Shown here: positions 1 to 9,297 of the stretch, piece by piece
Layout: each line of letters begins with the position of its first letter
Numbering within the stretch: position 1 is the first letter of the stretch
From: an uncultured Bacteroidales bacterium
Lineage (GTDB): Bacteria; Bacteroidota; Bacteroidia; Bacteroidales; UBA11471
NCBI GenBank assembly: GCA_947593515.1
Contig: CANQDQ010000004.1
Span: 1-64,000 of the forward strand
Reading direction: 5' to 3'
Length of the DNA stretch: 64,000 nucleotides
Made by a program: the position numbers and the translations under genes
The notes under the pieces: generated by a model
Databases searched by the model: none
Seen by the model: the letters and a program-made list of their open reading frames with translations, nothing else
Told to the model about the DNA's origin: nothing

Positions 1-75
1 CATCAGATAAAAGATTTTTTTCATAATAATTTGTATTAAAATTAAAAAAGGTTGTTATTTCGTATCGGAGGGAAA

Positions 76-1335
76 CTACGGGGCATAGAAAAGCCCTGCG
101 ATTCCGGGTTTGATCCATTTTTTCTCCGCAAAGTGGTTCGTCAGGGGATCGAAGGTCAGCAATGTTTCAAAACTTTCACTATCGTTCACGCCGTAGATCA
201 TTCCGGTTTTCGGGGAGTAGACCGGGCAATCGAACCCTGTCCCGGATACGGAAAGGAGTTCCACAGCCCCTTCGCTGCCGATTGACCATCGGCGGACGTC
301 GTCGATCCGCAGCACTTTAGTCCCTATGGCATCGCCGTCGTCCAGCTGCGTGGCGAAACAGTAAAGCCGATCCTCCGCCACGGCATACGCATACCGATAA
401 TTCGCATTGTTCCCCGTACGGAAGACCTCTCCCGTCAGCAAGTCGAGTGTAAAGGTCGATTGCGCCATGCTCTCTCCCTGTCCCATATTGCCGTAGACGA
501 GCAGCACCTGTTCGGCAGGGTAGTAGACGAACCGTTGGTCGGGAACCAGAATGCGTGTGCTGCCGAAAGCCGTAAAATCGAATTTCCGAATCTCCTGTTC
601 ATCCGATGCCGACCACTCCACGAGGGTATAGATCCGATTTTCCTTGATATCGGTTTTGAGCAGGTGAAATTTGCCGTCGATCTGCCCCATGGCGAAAAAA
701 TCCTCGATCTGGCGCGGTGTCGTCCGTACTCCTGTGAGCATGTTGTAGGCCCCTATGTCATACAGCTCCTTGATCCACCCGTCGACGACGTAGACGCCGT
801 GGCTGGCGTAATATAGCATTCCGTCGGGCAATGCTTCGACATAGCCCGAAAAATCGAGGTCTTTGGTGCCGCTGTCGGGCAGCGGTGTGTCGGCGATGAC
901 CTGTTTGGAAACCGATGCGGGATAGACCTCCAACTGTTCTCCTGCCAAGACGTAGATTTCGAAATCGCCCGGTTCATATCTGTCGCTCGAGATATTTATT
1001 CCTCCGATGCGCGTCGTGGCACCGTTCTGTTGGAGAATCACGACATAGAATCCTGTTTGCAGCGTCTCGGGAACGGTAATGCGCACCGAGTTTTCGTCCG
1101 CATGCGCCACTTGAACTTCCGTCGAGGAGGTCGCGCCGTTGAGTTGCAGGGAAATCCGGCAGTCCGCGGCAAATCCGCGCCCCTGTATCGCAACCTCTTC
1201 GCCGGCTGTTCCTTGTCGCGGAATAGTCAGCTCGGCGATCGGCCGGTACGGATTCAGCTGTTCTTTCTCCGTTTCCTTGTCGTCGCAGCCCGCCAACAAC
1301 AGGCATATACTCAATAGCGATAGCAATCGTTTCAT
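76..1335 (-). CDS. TIG-domain surface lipoprotein
   Basis: Lipoprotein of 419 residues, last gene of the set that follows the first susC and susD genes on the minus strand. A type II signal peptide ends in the lipobox LLAGC (Cys17). The acidic stretch DDKETE after the cysteine resembles the Bacteroidetes surface-export signal, so an outward-facing outer-membrane location is inferred. Residues about 33-118 (RPIAELTIPRQGTAGEEV and onward) look like an IPT/TIG immunoglobulin-like fold. The remaining 300 residues are rich in short strands with aromatic residues and could be a beta-propeller, but I do not recognise the family. It starts 21 bp after the thioredoxin-like gene, so it is probably co-transcribed. 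A role as an accessory binding lipoprotein for the same nutrient as the SusC/SusD pair is inferred from position only. Confidence 0.7.
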   Translation of the reverse strand: MKRLLSLLSICLLLAGCDDKETEKEQLNPYRPIAELTIPRQGTAGEEVAIQGRGFAADCRISLQLNGATSSTEVQVAHADENSVRITVPETLQTGFYVVILQQNGATTRIGGINISSDRYEPGDFEIYVLAGEQLEVYPASVSKQVIADTPLPDSGTKDLDFSGYVEALPDGMLYYASHGVYVVDGWIKELYDIGAYNMLTGVRTTPRQIEDFFAMGQIDGKFHLLKTDIKENRIYTLVEWSASDEQEIRKFDFTAFGSTRILVPDQRFVYYPAEQVLLVYGNMGQGESMAQSTFTLDLLTGEVFRTGNNANYRYAYAVAEDRLYCFATQLDDGDAIGTKVLRIDDVRRWSIGSEGAVELLSVSGTGFDCPVYSPKTGMIYGVNDSESFETLLTFDPLTNHFAEKKWIKPGIAGLFYAP

Positions 1336-1356
1336 ACTCCTGTTCCCTTTGTATTC

Positions 1357-2631
1357 TTACAGGTCGTCGATCATGTTTTGTATTTGAACGGACAGTGCCG
1401 GGTTCTGGAACTGCAATGACACGGCATATGCCTGCTTGTAGCACATGCGGGCATTCTCGATGTCGGGAAGCATTTTGTAGCAATCTCCGTTCATGATGAG
1501 CAGCTCCATCTGCTCGGCTACCTCTAATCCCTCGAACTGCAACGCCCGGGTAATCCATTCGATGCCTTTACGGGCGGCCTCGACTGGCAGTTTGCCGTTC
1601 AGTGCATCATAAAGCGTTTGGATTGCGGAAGAGTAGTCGCCGGCTACGGCAGCCTTGTCCAGTTTGCCGAGGTATTCGTCCATCAGCGAAATATATTGCG
1701 CCACATTCTTGCGATTATAGATAATATAGGAAGCGTCGCTCAGGTATTTCATACTGGTATAGGAGTCCATCGGACTGTTTTTGAGCATTCCGTCATAAGC
1801 GGGTTTCAGGTCGCCCTTGATACGTTCGAGCCGTTTCAGGTAATCCATGTCGCCTTTTTCCGCCAGCTTCTGCGTGAGCTGCATGTTCAGCATGAAGAGA
1901 AAGGCATCTACTTGCTCTACGCCCACCTTCGGGGCTACGGCAGCGTAATTTTTCGCCACGTATTCGAACACCTCGTCGTTCTTCGACGTTTCGGTATGGT
2001 AGGCTGCAAGGATTTTGAAATCTTCGGGATTCATCCATTCCGAGAGCGGTTTCCGCTTTCGGTAATCGGCATACAGCCGGTCGACACGCAACTGCCAGCG
2101 ATCCCGTTGGTACCCCTCGGGCTGCCGGGCAAGAAAATCAAAGGCGTCCAGCAGCAGACGGCGGGTCAAGGCATCGTCGGTGCGGTCTTTCTTCTGTTTT
2201 TCGTACATCTGTTCGAATGTCATCGCATCGCCCGTTTCCTCACGCACCCATTTGAGCAACTGCCCGGCATCCATTCCACCTTCGACCGATGCGACCTCTT
2301 CTCCCGCAGCGTTCACGATCAGCAGCGTAGGATAGGCCATTACCTCATACTTCCGGGCAAGAGGCTTGCCCGATTCCGATTCGGCGTCGATTTTGATATT
2401 GATGAAATGCCGGTTGAAATACTCTCCGACTGTGGGATCGGGAAAAGCCTCGGCCGCCATTTTCCGGCAGTAGACGCACCAGTTGGTGTAGAAATCGACG
2501 AACACCTGCTTGTCCTGTGCCTTGGCGGCGTTGAGCGCCTCGTCGAAAGAGCCCTCGAAAAAACGAATGCCCTGAGCCTGTACTCCGCAAGCCACTGCCA
2601 ACAGGAGGATATGTAACAGCATTTTTTTCAT
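1357..2631 (-). CDS. Thioredoxin-like periplasmic protein with C-terminal helical repeats
   Basis: 424 residues with a Sec signal peptide (cleavage near VQAQ, residue 20). The thioredoxin-fold part is residues about 25-130: the redox motif is WCVYC (Cys52 and Cys55) in the context VFVDFYTNWC, and the cis-proline region is MAYPTLLI. The remaining 290 residues are helical, with TPR-like spacing, as in the thioredoxin-plus-helices proteins common in Bacteroidetes. No lipobox is seen, so a periplasmic protein is likely. It lies 7 bp downstream of the small lipoprotein gene and 21 bp before the TIG lipoprotein, inside the SusC/SusD operon. Disulfide reduction or isomerisation for exported partners is the family expectation; the substrate is unknown. 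Confidence 0.75.
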   Translation of the reverse strand: MKKMLLHILLLAVACGVQAQGIRFFEGSFDEALNAAKAQDKQVFVDFYTNWCVYCRKMAAEAFPDPTVGEYFNRHFINIKIDAESESGKPLARKYEVMAYPTLLIVNAAGEEVASVEGGMDAGQLLKWVREETGDAMTFEQMYEKQKKDRTDDALTRRLLLDAFDFLARQPEGYQRDRWQLRVDRLYADYRKRKPLSEWMNPEDFKILAAYHTETSKNDEVFEYVAKNYAAVAPKVGVEQVDAFLFMLNMQLTQKLAEKGDMDYLKRLERIKGDLKPAYDGMLKNSPMDSYTSMKYLSDASYIIYNRKNVAQYISLMDEYLGKLDKAAVAGDYSSAIQTLYDALNGKLPVEAARKGIEWITRALQFEGLEVAEQMELLIMNGDCYKMLPDIENARMCYKQAYAVSLQFQNPALSVQIQNMIDDL

Positions 2632-2638
2632 GATCGAA

Positions 2639-3070
2639 TTATTTTTCTTTCACGTTGAACGTAAATATATTTTCCAAAATCCGAGAATGTCCCTCGTTGC
2701 TGACGCGGATTGAAATGCGATATTCCCCGGGCACGATGTCGCTCACCAGCGGAAACTCCATGCGACCTCCTCCGCGCACTGTCAGCAGGCTGCGGAACAT
2801 CTCGGCGTTGCCGTCCGTACTCTCGACCTTCTCGATTTCGTAGCGAATCGGCTCCGTCCCGATGACGCCCTGCATCTTGGGGCTTACCCACGGGGCGACG
2901 TTGTAAATGCGGTAGGCATCTAATTCCTCGTCAAGAATCAGGCGAATATCCATCTGGTCGGGCACGTAAACGGCGTTGTCGGTTTGCAGATATCCGACCT
3001 CTTGATCCGAGCAACCGGCAATGCCTGCAATCAGCAGGCTGCCCAAGAAAATCCATGCGATTCTTTTCAT
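2639..3070 (-). CDS. Small lipoprotein of unknown function
   Basis: 143 residues from the ATG at 3070. I chose this start because it begins the signal peptide MKRIAWIFLGSLL and lies 4 bp after the upstream stop; another in-frame ATG at 3082 adds only four residues. The lipobox is AGIAGC (Cys20), followed by SDQE, consistent with a surface lipoprotein. The mature part has an Ig-like alternation of strands (YEIEKVESTDG, GEYRISIRVSNEG) ending in FTFNVKEK. I do not recognise the family. Proteins of this size and place, after susD and a fasciclin protein, usually sit in the same outer-membrane uptake complex; that is inference from gene order. Confidence 0.65.
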   Translation of the reverse strand: MKRIAWIFLGSLLIAGIAGCSDQEVGYLQTDNAVYVPDQMDIRLILDEELDAYRIYNVAPWVSPKMQGVIGTEPIRYEIEKVESTDGNAEMFRSLLTVRGGGRMEFPLVSDIVPGEYRISIRVSNEGHSRILENIFTFNVKEK

Positions 3071-3074
3071 AGGA

Positions 3075-3725
3075 TTATTCATAGGGTAAAACTCCGATAT
3101 TGTCCAAATGATAACTGTATTCCAACGCATGCACAACTCCGTTGTAGGGTTGTATGTCGCCCGAAGCGATCATATTGGTGGCCACTTGGGTCTTCATGTC
3201 CGCATCGAGCGTCGTCATGCTCAGGCTTACGGGACCCAGCCCGTCGACGCCCATGTAGGGGTCCTGTTTGGTCCACAGCCAGATGTAATTCCCGTAACGG
3301 GTCTTGCAGATTCGGCCGCCGCCGATATATTCCCCCTTTTCGTTGAGTTCTATCCGCTCGATGTCGTCGCGCAGCATTTTGCCGTCGATCACCAGACTCA
3401 GCACGATAGCCCGACACATCGTTTCGGGAATATCGGCAACCTGTCTGTACCCTGCCTCGTACCCTTTGCCTCCTTGAATCAGCCACTGGCGAATGGAGTG
3501 GTTCGTGAGCCCCATGAAGGTAATTTCGTCGTTGTGGAAAACATCTTGCAACTGGGCTCGGTCGATGATTTTCACGATAGAGTCCCAATTGTAGGAACCG
3601 CTTTGCAGATAGGCGTACATATCGCCCTCGAAATACGGATTCGACACTCCCGTATCCAGATAATTGTATTTCGTACAGGAGAAGAACGCAAAGACGAACA
3701 GCAAGATGATGAGGTGTTTTTTCAT
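3075..3725 (-). CDS. Fasciclin-like lipoprotein
   Basis: 216-residue lipoprotein; lipobox FAFFSC with Cys17. The pattern YAYLQSG, IVKIIDRAQLQDVF, ITFMGLTNHSIRQWL and, near the end, SGDIQPYNGVVHAL is that of a fasciclin (FAS1) domain: the last motif matches the conserved H2 box where an internal site is followed by a hydrophobic GVIHVID-like segment. FAS1 domains mediate adhesion or carbohydrate contacts, and Bacteroidetes often place such lipoproteins directly after susD. It begins 5 bp before the end of susD and is clearly in the same operon. Ligand unknown. Confidence 0.65.
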   Translation of the reverse strand: MKKHLIILLFVFAFFSCTKYNYLDTGVSNPYFEGDMYAYLQSGSYNWDSIVKIIDRAQLQDVFHNDEITFMGLTNHSIRQWLIQGGKGYEAGYRQVADIPETMCRAIVLSLVIDGKMLRDDIERIELNEKGEYIGGGRICKTRYGNYIWLWTKQDPYMGVDGLGPVSLSMTTLDADMKTQVATNMIASGDIQPYNGVVHALEYSYHLDNIGVLPYE

Positions 3726-3729
3726 GGCA

Positions 3730-5268
3730 CTATTTCATTTTGGAGAGCCAGTAGGTATTCTGGATCATCAGATCGTTATCGGTGAATGCTGTTCGGGGTA
3801 CCGGCAAATAGAGTGCCCCGTTGGCAATGTCCATATCGGTCAGTGCCGCGAAGCCCTCGCTCAACTCCCGGCGCACGTAGTCATTTCCGTTGCGCACGAC
3901 GTCGTAATAGCGCTGTCCTTCGAGCAGGAGTTCCTTTTCCCGCTCCCGGAAAACCAATAGCTGCAAGTCGGCGTCGGTTTCTCCGGCGTCGGCATCAGGA
4001 AAGAGATTGGCTCCGGCACGGTCGCGGATAAGGTTCAAGTCTTCGGCAGCCCCGACCATATCGCCCAACTTCACACGGCACTCGGCACGCAGCAGGCAGA
4101 TGTCCGCCAGTCGGATCAGCACTTTGTTGCAGTCCATGTTCGAAAAGATCGGCTCGGCGGAACTCGATTGGAGATAATAGGTATTGCGCCATTTGTAGAG
4201 ATAGGCCAGCCCAAGTGTATTGGCTTCCTGCGGATCGTCCGGTTTGTAAAAATAGGCTGTGCGGCGCTTGTCGCCTGCTCGGTACATCTTGTTCACCGTG
4301 TCGAGATAGATTCCGAAATAGGCGTCCGCCACATCTTCCCGCTGGCTGTTGAGCATGACGGGATAGCTTATCATGTATGTGCCGGGCAGGAAATTGCCCG
4401 GGCTCAACTCATAGAAATTGACCTCCGCCTCGAAGATGCTCTCCTCGCCGGTTCGAACCAACGTTTTTTGACACACCTCTTCGGGATCGGCGGCTAAGGT
4501 ATAGCTCCCGATCTCGGAGGCGTAGGCAGGGTCGAAGAAGCGCGAACACCACGACTCGGCTTCGCGCAGCGCTTGGCTGTCGCTCTGTAAGGAGCCTTTC
4601 CATGCGTAGAGATGGGCAAGTACGGCCGCGGCGCTCCCTTTGCAGCCGTATTGTTTCGAAACCAGCATTTTACCGCCGATGCCCCGCATCTCGCTGTATT
4701 TCGGCAGAATGTCATAGGCACGGTGGGCATAGGCGATTGCTGTGTCGATCACGGCTTCTGCCGGACTTTTGGCATATTTGTCCGAATAAAGGCTGCCCTT
4801 CGTGATGACGGCGTCGCCCCAGATGCGTCCCAGATACATGTAGCAAACCGCCTTGGCGAAATAACACTGTCCGATGCAGAAATTCAGCCGTTCCGGATCG
4901 ACAGACTCTGCTTTATGGTAATTGTCCATGAAAAGGTCTGCGAGCGTGATCACATTGTAGTATTTTTTCCATTGCTCTTGCCGGGTATCGGCAGCTACGG
5001 TGTTCGGATCGAGGTTCCGAAGCCGTTCGTAAACCGAAGCTGCTCCGCTGATGCGGTCGATAATAGCCCCCATGTATTCGTGGTAAGGCACGGTCAACAG
5101 CGTTTCGCGCAACTCGCCGTGAATCTCGGCGACGACAGAGAAGAGGTCTTCTTCGGTCTTGAAAAAATGTTCGAACGTTACCGCGTTTTTCGGTTCGAGA
5201 TCCAGATCACAAGAAACCGTCATCGCTCCCGAAAGCAATATGCAGAGATAGAAAATCGTCCGTTTCAT
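3730..5268 (-). CDS. SusD/RagB-family outer-membrane lipoprotein
   Basis: 512 residues from the ATG at 5268, chosen because it starts the signal peptide MKRTIFYLCILLSG; the longer frame from 5304 would overlap susC for no gain. The lipobox ends at Cys20 (MTVSC). Conserved SusD features are present: the N-terminal LDLEPKNAVTFEHFFKTEEDL, TPR-type helices in the first half, and the C-terminal RagB pattern DICLLRAECRVKLGD, DLNLIRDRAGA, REREKELLLEGQRYYDVVRNG. SusD proteins are surface lids that capture an oligosaccharide or peptide for the partner SusC channel. The start codon lies just inside the susC 3' end, so the pair is translationally coupled. Substrate cannot be read from the sequence. Confidence 0.93.
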   Translation of the reverse strand: MKRTIFYLCILLSGAMTVSCDLDLEPKNAVTFEHFFKTEEDLFSVVAEIHGELRETLLTVPYHEYMGAIIDRISGAASVYERLRNLDPNTVAADTRQEQWKKYYNVITLADLFMDNYHKAESVDPERLNFCIGQCYFAKAVCYMYLGRIWGDAVITKGSLYSDKYAKSPAEAVIDTAIAYAHRAYDILPKYSEMRGIGGKMLVSKQYGCKGSAAAVLAHLYAWKGSLQSDSQALREAESWCSRFFDPAYASEIGSYTLAADPEEVCQKTLVRTGEESIFEAEVNFYELSPGNFLPGTYMISYPVMLNSQREDVADAYFGIYLDTVNKMYRAGDKRRTAYFYKPDDPQEANTLGLAYLYKWRNTYYLQSSSAEPIFSNMDCNKVLIRLADICLLRAECRVKLGDMVGAAEDLNLIRDRAGANLFPDADAGETDADLQLLVFREREKELLLEGQRYYDVVRNGNDYVRRELSEGFAALTDMDIANGALYLPVPRTAFTDNDLMIQNTYWLSKMK

Positions 5269-5273
5269 AGTCG

Positions 5274-8200
5274 TTAAAGATTGATCGTCAAACCGATGGT
5301 CCATTTACGCGAAAGGGGGTAAGCCGCACCGTTGTCGATGCCGGTGTAGACGCTCACCACTTCCGGATCCAGTCCCGAGTAGTTGCTCAACGTGAAAAGA
5401 TTCTCGCCCGTTACGAACACGCGCACTCCCGAAAGCCGGATCTTGCGTGTGATACGCTGTGGCAGCGAGTAGCCCAGTGTCAGCTGCTTGAGTTTGCAGT
5501 AATGCACCTTTTCCAGATTCGACGAGAACAGCCCTGTATACTGAATGGACGCATAAGGATAGAAACCGTATGCCGGATACAAAGGGTTGTCGCCCTCCTG
5601 CTGCCAGAAATCGTTCGGACTTATATGCGAAAAGATCGGGCGCGACGTATGGTCTTCGCCTTGAACGGTCTGGTATCGGAATGCATTGACCATGTTCTGC
5701 CCCAACGTGAAGGAGAGGAAAAAAGTCAGATCGAAACCCTTCCAACGCAGTTCGTGAGACCAGCCGCCGTAAATGGTCGGTAAAGCGCTACCCGCGTAGT
5801 AGCGGTCGTCCTCGTTGATTTGCCCGTCGCCGTTCAGGTCGGCGATCTTACGCATACCCGGCTTGAACGAATAGGCGTCGTCGCCGTCGGGAGAGAGCAG
5901 GTGTTTCTTACCCTCCTCGTCGTAATAGAACGGAACGTCGTCCTCATTCTGGATAAATCCCTCGTCCTTATAGAGCCAGATGCCGCTCAACGGCTTGCCG
6001 ATGACCATTTCGGCGGCGATGTCCGTCCCCGAATAACTTTTTCGGAAACGGTTCCAGTTTCGGGAGATGTTCAAGCGTGTACGCCAGGAGAAATTCTTCT
6101 TACGGATGATGTCTGCCTTGATCTCGACTTCCACTCCGTCGTTGGAAACCGCCATGGCATTTCGCCACTGGAAATTGGCTTCGCCGTACATATCGCCCCG
6201 CATGGGAACTCTGTAAATCAGTGATTTGGTGTATTTGTGATACCAATCGACGCTTAACGAAAAACGGCGGTTGAACATGTCCATATCTAATCCCACGTCA
6301 TACTGATCGGCCTGCTCCCAGCGCAGTTTGCGGTTTACAACCCCCGAGGGGCGCATTCCCTGCACCCCATCGAACTTGTAGCCCGGTTCCATCAAACCTT
6401 GAGCCAGATAGGGAATCTCGAACTGGCTGCCGGTCTGTCCCCAGCTGGCGCGCACCTTGCCGAAATCGAGCCACCATGCCCATTTCATGAATTTCTCCTC
6501 GGAGAAAGCCCACCCGACGGCCACCGAAGGGAAAGTCGCCCAGCGGACTTCCGGACCGAAAACCGATGAACCGTCGCAACGCACCGTGGCTTCCAACAGA
6601 TACTTTTCATTGTAATTATAGGCGATGCGGCCGAAGTAGCTGGTCATGGCTGTCTCCGTGAAATTGGACTGGTAGTGCATCATCGCACGGTAATAGTCCG
6701 ACACGGGATCGTAGACCATCTCGGGAAAGGCACTCGTTACATAATATACATTGTCGCTCGGCCCGCCGGAGCCGGAGCCGCTGATCGTCCAAATCTTGTT
6801 GGCATCGAACGAAATTCCGGCCAGCAGGTCGAAATTGTGCTTCTTCACCGAGAAGTTGTAGTTGATTAAATTCTCGTTGGAGAGAAGAATATCCCGCTCG
6901 ACGGTGCCCGTCGATTTACTCTCTTTGTATGTCGGGTCGAGATAGCTTGGCCGGAAAAAATTTTGATTCACTTGATTGAAATCCATCGACGCCGAAGTCG
7001 AAACCGTCAGTCCGGAGATGATCTCCCACGAGAGCACCATGCTCTCCCGCAGCCGGTAGGAGGTGTTATCTTCCGACTGTCCGTTGAGCATTTGGAGAAC
7101 TTTCTCTTCGACCGAACCGCCGCTGGAATAGAGCGAAGACTGATATCGAGGATCGACAGTCACAGACTCGAAAGCTCCGCCGGCACCGCCGCCTTGACCA
7201 CGGCTGCGATCCGTATAGGCGAGATAGGTGCGGTTGTCGAGTGTCAGGTTTTTGACCGGTTTCACCGAAAGATTGACAATGACGTTCCCGCGGAGGAAAT
7301 CGCTGCCCGGCATGATGCCCCTCTCCTTGTAGATGCCGCCGCCTACCAGATAGTTCATCGTCGCGTTGCCGCCGCTGGCTTGAATATTGGCATTGACGAC
7401 TTGCCCCATGCGGAACATGTATTTGTACCAGTTCGTCGAATTGTTATAAAACGTGTTGAGCGAGTCCTGCACTAACGGCAGCGCCGACATTCCCTGTCCG
7501 CGGTTCCAGAACAGATCGAAATCCACGCCGTTGAGGGCCGCCTCTTCGTAGGAGGTCGGGTATTTGTAGGTTCCTGATGATTTGTCGTAATAGGCGCCGC
7601 TGGTTGCCATGGCCATCTGTATATAGTGCATGCGCTCCATGCGTCCGCCCAGCTGGGCGGGCGCCTCCGGAAGTTCGGCAATCGAGTAGGATACGTTGGC
7701 CGAAAACGAAGCATGCCCCTCGCGCCCCTTTTTCGTCGTGATAAGAATCACGCCGTTTGCGGCACGTGAACCGTAGATCGCCGCCGAAGCGGCGTCCTTG
7801 CATACCTCCACCGACTCGATTGTCGAAGGGTCTATCTCGGCAATGGTGTTGGTTCCGGTTACGGGCGAAGTGAACGAATGTACGGGAACGCCGTCGATTA
7901 CGTAAAGCGGCGCTCCGGAACTCTTGTATCCGGCCTCGTCATCGAGCAGCGAGTTGTAGCCGCGAATGGTCATGGAGGTCGAGCCGCTTCCCGGCGCGCC
8001 CGACTGCTGTATGACGCCGAGGCCGGCCACACGCCCTTGAAGCATGATGTCGAGGCTCGGAGCCGAAACGTCCTGTAAATCTTCGGCTTTCACGGAGGAA
8101 ATGGCCCCGACGACCTTACGCTTCGAGCGCACGCCGTAACCGATTACGGTTACCTCGTCGATGAAGGCGTCTTCTTCTAACTCTACCACGACCTCCGTGC

Positions 8201-8522
8201 CCGCATGAAATTTCTGGCTTTTGGATTTGTACCCCACGAAACTGACTTTCAAGGTTCCCGAATCGACCGGCGAAACGATCGAAAAATACCCTTGCGCATC
8301 GGCATTGGTTCCCACCGTTTTGCCGTCGGCATCGATGATGATGGTAGCTCCGGGCATATTCGCCCCTTTGGAATCGAGCACTTTCCCCGTCACCTTGAAG
8401 GTGTTGGCATTCTCGGTCTTTACCCGTTGAGCGGCGCCCGGATACACTCCTGCCGCCAACAGCAGGACACATATCCAGAAACGTATTTGCCGGACGGCGT
8501 TTTGTGGAGAATTCATTTGCAT
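5274..8522 (-). CDS. SusC/RagA-family TonB-linked outer-membrane transporter
   Basis: 1082 residues, normal length for SusC. Order of parts: signal peptide to about residue 32, a carboxypeptidase-regulatory-like beta-sandwich (about 40-125, TGKVLDSKGANMPGATI), the TonB box region (IDEVTVIGYGVRSKRKVVGA), the plug domain with the SusC signature (LYVIDGVPV, VCKDAASAAIYGSRAANG) and a 22-stranded barrel ending SRKWTIGLTINL. It imports the ligand held by the partner SusD lid, driven by TonB. An alternative start at 8516 is possible. A 200-nt leader with a -7 box at 8729-8736 precedes it, and a promoter inside the invertible segment at 9.23 kb currently points toward it. Confidence 0.95.
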   Translation of the reverse strand: MQMNSPQNAVRQIRFWICVLLLAAGVYPGAAQRVKTENANTFKVTGKVLDSKGANMPGATIIIDADGKTVGTNADAQGYFSIVSPVDSGTLKVSFVGYKSKSQKFHAGTEVVVELEEDAFIDEVTVIGYGVRSKRKVVGAISSVKAEDLQDVSAPSLDIMLQGRVAGLGVIQQSGAPGSGSTSMTIRGYNSLLDDEAGYKSSGAPLYVIDGVPVHSFTSPVTGTNTIAEIDPSTIESVEVCKDAASAAIYGSRAANGVILITTKKGREGHASFSANVSYSIAELPEAPAQLGGRMERMHYIQMAMATSGAYYDKSSGTYKYPTSYEEAALNGVDFDLFWNRGQGMSALPLVQDSLNTFYNNSTNWYKYMFRMGQVVNANIQASGGNATMNYLVGGGIYKERGIMPGSDFLRGNVIVNLSVKPVKNLTLDNRTYLAYTDRSRGQGGGAGGAFESVTVDPRYQSSLYSSGGSVEEKVLQMLNGQSEDNTSYRLRESMVLSWEIISGLTVSTSASMDFNQVNQNFFRPSYLDPTYKESKSTGTVERDILLSNENLINYNFSVKKHNFDLLAGISFDANKIWTISGSGSGGPSDNVYYVTSAFPEMVYDPVSDYYRAMMHYQSNFTETAMTSYFGRIAYNYNEKYLLEATVRCDGSSVFGPEVRWATFPSVAVGWAFSEEKFMKWAWWLDFGKVRASWGQTGSQFEIPYLAQGLMEPGYKFDGVQGMRPSGVVNRKLRWEQADQYDVGLDMDMFNRRFSLSVDWYHKYTKSLIYRVPMRGDMYGEANFQWRNAMAVSNDGVEVEIKADIIRKKNFSWRTRLNISRNWNRFRKSYSGTDIAAEMVIGKPLSGIWLYKDEGFIQNEDDVPFYYDEEGKKHLLSPDGDDAYSFKPGMRKIADLNGDGQINEDDRYYAGSALPTIYGGWSHELRWKGFDLTFFLSFTLGQNMVNAFRYQTVQGEDHTSRPIFSHISPNDFWQQEGDNPLYPAYGFYPYASIQYTGLFSSNLEKVHYCKLKQLTLGYSLPQRITRKIRLSGVRVFVTGENLFTLSNYSGLDPEVVSVYTGIDNGAAYPLSRKWTIGLTINL

Positions 8523-8689
8523 ATCTATCTGCGTAGAACCGTTTTACGGAATATCAGCACACTATCAAACGGCCAACCCCTTCGTTATGGGCGAAAACAA
8601 CCGGTACACTTTTCGTACTCCCTGAATGCAGATTCGAATATCCCGCTAATAATCGTTTAATATTGTTCACGCTTGTAAATCCTCTTAAT

Positions 8690-8712
8690 TTTACTCAAAA
8701 TAAACGAGTAAA
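8690..8712. repeat. Inverted repeat TTTACTC/GAGTAAA in the susC leader
   Basis: TTTACTC (8690-8696) and GAGTAAA (8706-8712) form a 7-bp inverted repeat. It lies about 20 bp downstream of the likely -7 box of the first SusC operon. The motif TTTACTCAAA is shared with the tandem array at 17671-17769. It could be an operator or an mRNA hairpin. Confidence 0.4.
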
Positions 8713-8728
8713 TTTGAAAGATATCGTG

Positions 8729-8736
8729 CAAATGTA
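8729..8736 (-). promoter_or_regulatory. Putative -7 box of the SusC/SusD operon
   Basis: The minus strand reads TACATTTG, a full match to the Bacteroidetes -7 consensus TAnnTTTG. No TTG is found at the usual 19-20 bp distance (the nearest TTTG is 14 bp away), so the promoter may need an activator or may be spurious. Confidence 0.4.
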
Positions 8737-9190
8737 TAAATTAAGTTTGACAAACACGTTAGCCGAATGGGAATTTCATGTTTTTTAACAGAAAAAATGT
8801 GTATGCCGGACAAGCAAAACCCATTACCGGATTTGGGCAACAGCGCAGTGTTTATTTCCGATGTCAGCTGTGAAAATAATTTGTTACTCTATTGTTACTT
8901 AATTCATTAAAATATAGAAGCACTTATTAATCTCCATAAACAATAAAATATTTTTGGTCACATGACCGGTTTTCTACTACAAAGGTATGTTTTTTATTTT
9001 GTTCTTTGTTGCGACCGTCGAACGGAGTGGGGGGGGGAAGCCTGTTATACGCGAAACGATTTACAATTTCGGAGAAATAAAAGGCAAAATACCCACGTGC
9101 AACCTGTAAGGGCTTATCCGCCCATGTCGGAAACTTGTTGATAGACAATGCAAATAGGAGGGAAGGGCGGGAAATCTTGGTGCCGCGGCG
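8737..9190. other. Intergenic region without a supported gene
   Basis: I see no convincing coding region here. It holds a run of nine G (9029-9037) and AT-rich sequence. A minus-strand frame covering 8927-9253 begins inside the invertible segment and resembles no known protein; I do not call it. Confidence 0.5.
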
Positions 9191-9221
9191 TTGTGTTGTC
9201 TCTCTGTAAGAATGAATACAA
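9191..9221 (+). repeat. Left arm of the 31-bp inverted repeat (IRL)
   Basis: Together with 9500-9530 this is an inverted repeat: 23 bp are identical (9199-9221 against 9500-9522) and 31 bp match with two mismatches. Each arm is itself flanked by short inverted ends (TTGTGTTG ... GAATACAA here), with a 15-bp middle, as in core sites of tyrosine recombinases. See the invertible element entry. Confidence 0.85.
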
Positions 9222-9229
9222 ACGACGCA

Positions 9230-9260
9230 CAAAAGTATAATAATAAAATTCACCCATCAA
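9230..9260 (-). promoter_or_regulatory. Promoter inside the invertible segment, pointing left
   Basis: The minus strand reads TTG (9258-9260), a 20-bp spacer, then TACTTTTG (9230-9237), matching the -33/-7 layout of Bacteroidetes promoters. The start point would be near 9223, at the inner edge of the left inverted repeat. Confidence 0.75.
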
Positions 9261-9297
9261 GCAAAATAAGATAAAAATTCTTAAAATTACCCCCCCC

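Noticed and set aside
9029-9037. G9 tract as a slippage switch
   Set aside because: It lies in non-coding DNA, not within a promoter spacer or a reading frame that I can support. The same holds for the G8 run at 17963-17970.
8927-9253. 108-codon minus-strand frame in the intergenic region
   Set aside because: It crosses the left inverted repeat, starts upstream of the only promoter on that strand, has low-complexity content and resembles no known protein.
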